Shown piece after piece: positions 58,261 through 64,000 of a stretch of DNA of 64,000 bases (its first letter is position 1; the number at the start of each line of letters is the position of its first letter). Source of the stretch: Aureococcus anophagefferens (taxonomy: Eukaryota; Sar; Pelagophyceae; Pelagomonadales; Pelagomonadaceae). The stretch is from assembly GCF_000186865.1 (NCBI RefSeq), contig NW_008705563.1, forward strand, positions 953,070-1,017,069, written 5' to 3'. A program made the position numbers and the translations under genes. Under the pieces are notes generated by a model. The model searched no databases and was not told the DNA's origin. It was given only the letters and a program-made list of their open reading frames with translations.

Positions 58261-58412
58261 TGGCAACTACAGCTGTAAAAGTTCAAGCGACTGCAAGTTC
58301 GAGGCAGTTGTCGGGGCAGCGTCGGGGAAAAATATGTGGCAACTACAGCTGTAAAAGTTCAAGCGACTGCAAGTTCGAGGCAGTTGTCGGGGCAGCGTCG
58401 GGGAAAAATATG
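58261..58412. repeat. perfect 76-bp tandem duplication at the phosphatase start codon
   Basis: 58261-58336 and 58337-58412 are the same sequence (TGGCAACTACAGCTGTAAAA ... GGGGAAAAATATG). The second copy ends with the ATG of the phosphatase gene. The first copy's ATG opens a six-codon upstream ORF (Met-Trp-Gln-Leu-Gln-Leu-stop). Confidence 0.95.
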
Positions 58413-59801
58413 GGGCTCACGCCCGCGCTCTTCTTCCGCCTCGCGACCGTCGTCGCCGTCGTCGACGGCGGCGCGGCGCGGGAGAAGCGCACGCTGCGCT
58501 TCGTGACCGTCGGCGACTGGGGCGTGCGCCGCGGCGACGGCCGGCGGCCCAGCATGGAGGCCGTGGCGTCGAGCGTCGACCGCTACGCGTCCGAAGCGGA
58601 CGTCGGGCTGGTCATCGCCCTCGGGGACAACTTCCTGGACGCCGGCGTCGCCAACGCGAGCGACCCGCAGTGGGACGCGTCCTGGCGGCGGCCGTGGATC
58701 AACGAGACCGAGACTTCGAGCCTGAAGGGCGTGCCGTGGTACGCGGTGCTCGGCGAGCGCGACTACGCCCGCGGCGCGGGCGGCGCGGCGGCGCAGACGG
58801 CCCGGGAGTGGGACGCGTCCGACGACGAGTGGCGCCTGCCGAGCCGGCCCTGCTACGTCATCAAACGGCACCTCGCGGACCACGCGGAGATCGCGTTCGT
58901 CTTTCTGGACACGGCCATGTTCGCGCCGGCCTTCCACGCGACGACGGCGGATCTCTATAACGCGTCGGACGTCGCCGCGGCCATGGTCGCTCTCGACGAC
59001 GCCCTACGATCGGCCGGGGACACCGCGCGGTGGCTGATCGTCGCGGGCCACTGGCCGATGCGGTCCGTGTCCGACTCCGGCGGGTCCCGCGCGCTCCTCG
59101 CGCTGCTCCGGCCCCTCTTCCTCGCGCGGGGCGTCGACGCCTACGTCGCGGGCCACGACCGGGCGCTGGAGCACGTCGTCGACGGCCCCCTGCACCACGT
59201 CGTCAACGGCAACGCGGCCGCGGGCGGCGGCCGCCTCGACGACGCCTACCTGCTGGGCGCCGTCGACGAGGGCGTCGACGTGGCGCTGGCGACGACGTCC
59301 CTCGGCTTCACGGGCCACGTCGTGTCGACGGACGCGATGGCGACGACGTTCTACGACGAGACCGGCGCGCCGCTGCACGCGTACGAGCAGGCGCCGCGGG
59401 CCAAGTGCGTCGAGGACGAGGCGTCGCGCTGCCCGGCCTGGCCCCGGGGCGTCGCGCCGCTGCCGGACCTCGCGAAGCGGCCGCCGCGGCGCGACGCGGC
59501 CGCGGGCGCGCCCCCGAACGTTCGCTGGTACGCCGCGGCCGCGGCCGTCGTCCTCGCGGCGCTCGGCGGGCTCCACGTCGGCGGCCGCCTCGAGCGGCGC
59601 CGCGTGACGCGCCAGAAGGCCCTCGAGGTCGAGCTCCGGACCCTCGTGGACCGCCGCCGCGGCGCGCGGAGCCTGTCGCCCGAGCCGCCGCTGCCGGCGC
59701 TCCTCGACATCGCGCCGACGCGGCCGGACTACGGCGACCTGGACCTGTCGCCGACGCGCGCCGCGCGGTCCCTCCCCGTGACGCGCATCGACATCATCTA
59801 A
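58410..59801 (+). CDS. purple/tartrate-resistant acid phosphatase-like metallophosphatase with a C-terminal membrane anchor
   Basis: 463 residues. Signal peptide ~1-23. Metal-binding motifs: 'VTVGDWG' (D, near 34), 'ALGDNFLDAG' (D, N), 'VLGERDY' in place of the usual G-N-H-D-Y, 'IVAGHWPM' (H) and 'VAGHDRALEH' (H-x-H variant). The ACP5-like order is clear. The Asn-His of the G-N-H-D motif reads Glu-Arg, which removes a metal/phosphate ligand, so activity may be altered. A hydrophobic segment 'WYAAAAAVVLAALGGLHVG' near 375-393 anchors it, with a short basic tail. Start chosen at 58410 because upstream ATGs lie in the leader duplication. Its stop overlaps the stop of the convergent permease. Confidence 0.85.
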   Translation: MGLTPALFFRLATVVAVVDGGAAREKRTLRFVTVGDWGVRRGDGRRPSMEAVASSVDRYASEADVGLVIALGDNFLDAGVANASDPQWDASWRRPWINETETSSLKGVPWYAVLGERDYARGAGGAAAQTAREWDASDDEWRLPSRPCYVIKRHLADHAEIAFVFLDTAMFAPAFHATTADLYNASDVAAAMVALDDALRSAGDTARWLIVAGHWPMRSVSDSGGSRALLALLRPLFLARGVDAYVAGHDRALEHVVDGPLHHVVNGNAAAGGGRLDDAYLLGAVDEGVDVALATTSLGFTGHVVSTDAMATTFYDETGAPLHAYEQAPRAKCVEDEASRCPAWPRGVAPLPDLAKRPPRRDAAAGAPPNVRWYAAAAAVVLAALGGLHVGGRLERRRVTRQKALEVELRTLVDRRRGARSLSPEPPLPALLDIAPTRPDYGDLDLSPTRAARSLPVTRIDII

Positions 59802-61126
59802 GCGTAGCCCGACGGCTGGCACGCGAAGACGCCGCCGGACGAGGACCAGTCCGACGCGAGGCCCACGAAGGCCGCGACGGTGCCGATGACCCAGGTCAGC
59901 GGCAACACGACGCCGCCCACGAGCAGGAGCGCCGCCTGCGTCGCCTTGGAGCCCTTCCACGACGACTGCTTCGGGTCGAGCACGTAGAACGCGACCGGAA
60001 ACCCGAACATGACGGGCGCGCCGAGCATGGAGCCCATGACGTTCTGGAAATCCGAGAACCAGGGGATGAGGTTCGCGATGAGGTAGCTCCAGGCCAAAAA
60101 GGCGCCCGTGACGCCCGCCCACTGCCGCGCGGACACCTCGGCCGCCTCGTCGCCCTTCCGCGGCCACAGCGCGTCGCAGACCTTCTTCGTCAGCGGCTGG
60201 TTGTTCACGAGGTAGGTGACGACGATGTGGAAATAGAGCAGCACGCCCACGAGCGTCTTCAGCGGCGAGTCGTCGAGCGCGTCCGGCAGGAACGACGGCA
60301 CCGCGGCGCCGCGGTAGTAGTAGCCGACGGCCAGCGCGCAGGCGTACAGCCCCACCAGGGACCCGCAGGACACCTTGACCGCCTTGCCAAAGTCGCGCGG
60401 GTCCTCCATCTCGTCGGCGATCTCCAGCAGCATGCTCTGGCCCTGGTACGCGAACGTCATCATCGACACGCTGTCGAAGCAGTCCCAGACCGACATGTCC
60501 GGCGGCGGCAGCCAGACGCTCGGCTCGCCGTCGACCTCGCGGCCCTCGAGGATCAGCGACGCCGCCGTCAACACGAGAACGACGCCGATGGCGCCCACGG
60601 ACGCGGCCGTCAGCGTCGACAGCGCCTCCAAACTCCGGATCTGCGCGGGCAGCGCGACGCACGCGACGGAGAGCAGCGCCCACTCGTAGTAGCAGACGCC
60701 ATCCTTCCACCAGAAGGCCACGCTCAGCGCGTGCGCCGACGCCATCAAAAAGTAGGGGAGCACGAGCAGCCAGTTCCAGTTGATCACGCGCGCCGTCCAC
60801 CGCTCCGCCCTCGGGCCGCAGAACTTGCCCGCGGCCTTCATGTAGGAGTCGACGTCGCCGTGCTCCTTGCGCACCGCCGCCAACAGGAGGCTGGAAAACA
60901 GGCTGCAGAGCCCGAAGAAGCACAGGAACGCGAGCGCGAGCGCCCAGCCGACGCGCGCGCCCGCGTACGCGAGGCCCAGCACGCCCGTGCCGACGATCTC
61001 CGCCATCATCGTCATGGCGCCGCGCTGCCAGCTCATGCCCGCGTGCTTCATCGACTCGCTCGCCGTCGCGAGCGCCGGGAGCAAGCCCACGACCTCGTGC
61101 TCCTTGCTGGGCATCGGCGCGGCCAT
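59798..61126 (-). CDS. amino acid permease, AAAP (SLC32/36/38) family
   Basis: 442 residues from ATG at 61126; an in-frame ATG at 61309 would add 61 residues and overlap the neighbour. About eleven hydrophobic segments. The family's entry 'GAMTMMAEIVGTGVLGLAYAGARVGW' (G-T-G-x-L-x-L-P/A) is present, with 'FAYQGQSMLLEIADEMEDPRDFGKAV' (the G-x-Q-x-x-L-E-I-x-x-x-M-x-x-P motif) mid-protein and 'VVTYLVNNQPL' later. These are H+- or Na+-coupled amino acid transporters of plasma or vacuolar membranes. Substrate unknown. Confidence 0.9.
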   Translation of the reverse strand: MAAPMPSKEHEVVGLLPALATASESMKHAGMSWQRGAMTMMAEIVGTGVLGLAYAGARVGWALALAFLCFFGLCSLFSSLLLAAVRKEHGDVDSYMKAAGKFCGPRAERWTARVINWNWLLVLPYFLMASAHALSVAFWWKDGVCYYEWALLSVACVALPAQIRSLEALSTLTAASVGAIGVVLVLTAASLILEGREVDGEPSVWLPPPDMSVWDCFDSVSMMTFAYQGQSMLLEIADEMEDPRDFGKAVKVSCGSLVGLYACALAVGYYYRGAAVPSFLPDALDDSPLKTLVGVLLYFHIVVTYLVNNQPLTKKVCDALWPRKGDEAAEVSARQWAGVTGAFLAWSYLIANLIPWFSDFQNVMGSMLGAPVMFGFPVAFYVLDPKQSSWKGSKATQAALLLVGGVVLPLTWVIGTVAAFVGLASDWSSSGGVFACQPSGYA

Positions 61127-61286
61127 GGTGCGCGGCGGCGACGCGGTCTCGCGGCGCGTCGTCTTGCGCACGTCGGGAGCGTCGAATGGGGTTGGCGCGG
61201 GTGCTGGAGCGGCGCCTCCGACCCGGCGCGGCAGCCCGAAGACGACGCCGTCGGTGACGAGGGGCTCTCGAGGAGCCGCCGCTTCG

Positions 61287-63384
61287 ATGGCACTCCTTCT
61301 CGAGCCCATGACGCCCTCGGCGGACCTCCTCGTCGACGTCCCCGGCCGGGGCACGGTCACCGTTCCCGGGGGCCGGGCCATGACGGCGGCGGCGGTCCTG
61401 AAATCCGTCGCCCCCGCCGCGATGACGAACAAAGACGGCGCGCCGCGCCTCGAGCTCTGGTTCGGCCGCCGGCGCTACGCGCCGCGGGACCGGCCCGACG
61501 CCGGCGAGCTCGCGCGCGTCGTCGTCGCCGGGTGCGGCCTGCGCGGCGGCAAGGGCGGCTTCGGCGCCATGCTGCGGTCCATGGGCAAGGCCGGCGGCGG
61601 CACGGCGACGCGCGATTTCGGCGCGTGCCGCGACCTCTCCGGCCGGCGGCTGCGCCACGTCAACGACGAGATCGCCCTCGAGCGCTGGCACGAGGCGCGG
61701 GCGCGCAACGAGGCGCGGAAGCGGTCCGGCGGGGCCGCCGTCGAGGAGGACGAGGCGCCCGTCGCCGGATCGCACGGCATCCGCGGCTGGCATCTGGCCG
61801 TGCCCGCGTGGGCGGAGCTGCCCAAGGCGCGCAAGCCCAAGAGCGAGGTGCGCAAGGACGCGCGGAACCGCAGCTGGGCCGACGAGGAGCAGGACGTCTT
61901 AGCCTCGGGCTGCACGACGAAGGACTTCGAGGCGGACGTGACGATGGTCGACAGCGTGCACCTGGGCTTCTGCATCGCGGGCGGCGACTGCTACGTGCCC
62001 GCGTCGGCCAACTGCAACGCCGACGACGACTGGAGCGGCTGCGGCGCCACGCCGAAGCTCCGGGTCGGCGACACGCTGAAGATCTCCGCGGCGCTCCGAC
62101 CGCACGGTAGAAACGCGTGGAACGCGTACAAGGCGGAGCGCGTCGGCTTCGCGTCGACAAAGGGCAAGCGCGGCACGCGCGAGAAGCGCGTCGACAAGCA
62201 CATCCGCCAGCCCCGGTACGTCGAGGAAGCTCTGGCGAAGAAGCGCGACGCGCGGGACAAGGAGGCGCGGCGGCGCCGCGACGACAAGGGCGCGGAATTG
62301 GAGTACGTCGGCTCCGAGGCCATGGCGTCGTCCGTCGCCGCGGGGCTGCTCGCCGCGGACCGCTCGAAGAAGCAGAAGCGCAAGGACGACGCGGCGAAGG
62401 CGTCCGCGTTCCGGCCGGCGAACGCGGGCTCCGCGAGCCTCGTGACCACGTGCCTCGACACCGTCGCGGGCGAAGCCGAGCTTCGCGACGGCGGCGTCGC
62501 CCACGGCCGCTCCGAGTTCGCGACCGTCGCCGTCGCGTCCGTGGCGCCCGTCGCGGCGGGCAAGTGGTACTACGAGGCGACGATCCTCACGGGCGGCGTC
62601 GTCCAGGTCGGCTGGTGCGCCGGCGGCTTCGAGCACGACGACGCCGAGGGCGACGGCGTCGGCGACGACGCCAGGTCGTGGGCCTTCGACGGCTGCCGGG
62701 GCCGCAAGTGGACGGCCGGCGCCGACGAGGCCTACGGCTCCGGCGAGCCCTGGGCCCGGGGCGACGTCGTGGGCTGCGCGCTCGACGCGGACGGCGGCTC
62801 GCTGTCCTTCTCGGTCAACGGGAGACGCCGGCGGCTTCTTCGCGGCGCTGAGCCTGGAGGACAACGAGGCCGTGCGCGTCGCCATCGACGCCGCCGACTT
62901 CCGCTTCCCGCCGCCGCCGGGCCACGCGGCCCTCGGGCGGCCGGCCGACGCGGCGCCCGAAGCGCCGGCGGCCGCCGACGCGGCGCCCGAAGCGCCGGCG
63001 GCCGCCGACGCGGCGCCCGAAGCGCCGGCGGCGGCGCCCGAAGCGCCGGCGGCCGCCGAGGCGGCGCCCGAAGCGCCGGCGGCCGCCGCGCCGCCGGCGC
63101 CGCCCGCGCCGGAGGCCGCGCCGGCCCCGGCGCCGGAGCCCGAGGCGGCGCCAAAGCCCGCGTACGTCAAGCGCGCGGCCGTCGCGCCCGCGGCCCTCGA
63201 CCTCGGCGACCACACGCAGGCGAGCCTCGAGGCCCTGGGCCTCGACCGGCTCAAGGCCGCGCTCCTGGCCCTGGGCCTCAAGTGCGGCGGCACATCGGCG
63301 GACCGCGCGTCGCGGCTCCTCTCGACGCGCGGCGTCGACCGGTCGGCGTGGGACAAGAAGCTCCTCGCCAAGCCCGGTAAATGA
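61287..63384 (+). CDS. SDE2: SDE2 homologue with added cold-shock-like and SPRY domains and a SAP domain
   Basis: About 698 residues with one frame change near 62822. Residues 1-88 form a ubiquitin-like leader ending G-G, followed by K-G-G (87-91) and 'FGAMLRSMGKAGGG', then 'ACRDLSGRRLRHVNDEIALERW', the SDE2 signature. In other species the leader is cut after the Gly-Gly and the freed protein works in splicing of selected introns and at stalled replication forks. A segment near 230-295 ('VDSVHLGFCIAGGDCYVP', 'LRVGDTLKI') looks like a cold-shock/OB fold. A SPRY-like part follows ('AAGKWYYEATILTGGVVQVGWC', 'GCALDADGGSLSFSVNG'), breaks frame, then resumes 'GGFFAALSLEDNEAVRVAI'. An Ala/Pro/Glu repeat linker leads to a C-terminal SAP domain. 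The break is probably a small indel or assembly error. Confidence 0.85.
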
Positions 63385-63594
63385 GACAAAACGAGGATTT
63401 ATAGTGGCCGGGGAGGGCGCGCGATGGGGGCGGCCTCTCCCGGCGGCGCGCTACTCGTGAGCGCGCGCGCGGTATCCGAATTGAGCCGGACTCGGCCGAC
63501 GCGTTCCTTGGCGTTTCGGGGGAAGAGGTGAACAGATTTTCGAAAAGTACAGCCGCGAGCTGCGCGCGGTTTCGATGTCACAGCGACCAAACGG

Positions 63595-64000
63595 CTATTG
63601 CTTGCCCTTGGACGACGGCTCGTGCGGCTTGGCCTCGGACCCCGCCGCGTACGTCTCCGTGAGCGCCTAAAAGAAAAACCGTCGAAGGAGAACAAGAGCA
63701 CGAATGCGACGCGGGAAGACCGCACGGCGAACATGACGTCGTCGTCCGAGGACCGGCTCGCCGACGAGTTGCGCGCGTCCCAGTGGTAGAACCAGATCTC
63801 GCGGAGGATCTCGCGCTTGAGCTCGTCCGCGTCGAGGTCCCGCATCTCGAACTGGAACGCGTCCAGCGGGATCTCCGGCCCGCGGGGCTCGTCGTCGGGA
63901 AAATGGAGCTGGGCCAGGTAGGGGTGGGCCAGCGCCGCCTCGACGTCGCAGCGCCGCTCCGGCTCGAAAATGAGCAGCTCCCGCAATAGGTCGCACGCGC
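63595..64000 (-). CDS. MAP kinase-like protein kinase, C-terminal end (5' part off the window)
   Basis: Open from the window edge. 'LLIFEPERRCDVEAALAHPYLAQLHFPDDEP' is the end of a MAPK catalytic domain (the 'F-D-P-x-x-R ... A-L-x-H-P-Y-L' helix), and 'FQFEMRDLDADELKREILREIWFYHW' is the MAPK C-terminal extension with the common docking-side helix. A T-rich intron, best read as 63737-63667 (GT ... TTTCTTTTAG, 71 bp), leads to a last exon 63666-63595 encoding 'ALTETYAAGSEAKPHEPSS' and stop. A GC donor at 63776 is a possible alternative. Substrates unknown. Confidence 0.8.

Noticed and set aside
63667..63776. MAP kinase last intron as another GC-donor introner (GCGCGCAA versus GCGCTCAC, 6 of 8).
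   Set aside because: A GT donor at 63737 in the same phase gives a T-rich 71-bp intron like the others and keeps well-coded exon sequence, so the partial duplication is probably chance.
1..64000. tRNA, rRNA, CRISPR arrays, transposase or reverse transcriptase genes.
   Set aside because: I saw no cloverleaf with intact arms, no rRNA stretches, no spaced repeat array and no transposase or RT motifs; the mobile elements present are all non-autonomous.

Overview
This is a GC-rich, gene-dense nuclear segment of a eukaryotic alga. Spliceosomal introns, U5 snRNP, mitochondrial and plastid-type genes, and bipartite heterokont-like plastid leaders rule out a prokaryote. High GC, DNA-transposon-like introner introns with 8-bp target duplications, and a peroxiredoxin whose catalytic cysteine codon is TGA point to a pelagophyte such as Aureococcus anophagefferens. 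That species assignment is inference.

Layout. 1-4.1 kb: end of an ABCG transporter, then a DDX56/Dbp9 RNA helicase on the minus strand. 4.2-11.8 kb: a glycosyltransferase-sulfotransferase fusion, methylmalonyl-CoA epimerase, a small C2 protein, a J-domain protein, a TPR protein and a MYND protein. 11.8-17.6 kb: an unknown protein, an anoctamin, a double fibrillin-domain plastid protein and a mitochondrial-type ferredoxin. 17.6-24 kb: a GT61-like fragment, an F-box/Cys-rich protein, two unknowns, a MAPEG protein and a sulfotransferase. 24-34 kb: EFTUD2/Snu114, a ZZ-finger protein, an ankyrin protein, a plastid prenyl diphosphate synthase, a second MYND protein and a PARP-like/TLDc protein. 34.4-46.5 kb: one giant gene with about 21 C2 domains and a coiled-coil tail. 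46.5-57.3 kb: a class 3 lipase, an F-box-like protein, a miniature LTR retroelement (TRIM), the proteasome chaperone POMP, a methyltransferase/glycosyltransferase-like protein and SHPRH. 57.6-64 kb: a selenoprotein peroxiredoxin, a tartrate-resistant-type acid phosphatase, an amino-acid permease, an SDE2 splicing/replication factor, and the end of a MAP kinase.

The main story is introns made by mobile DNA. Four 192-bp elements at 3464, 4970, 11093 and 14462 each sit in a different gene, each flanked by an 8-bp duplication of exon sequence. In every case the intron is exactly 200 bp: one duplication copy, which supplies the GT or GC donor, plus the element, which ends in CAG. They splice in either orientation of the element. 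Two diverged relatives (9671, 37271) share the core but have different termini. An 88-bp intron in SHPRH has a perfect 9-bp flanking duplication. Five near-identical introns in the giant C2 gene probably spread by duplication of two-domain units.

Compactness is extreme. Two convergent gene pairs have stop codons 1 bp apart or overlapping. Two runs of 50 N are assembly gaps, and three frameshifts in otherwise good genes may be assembly errors.
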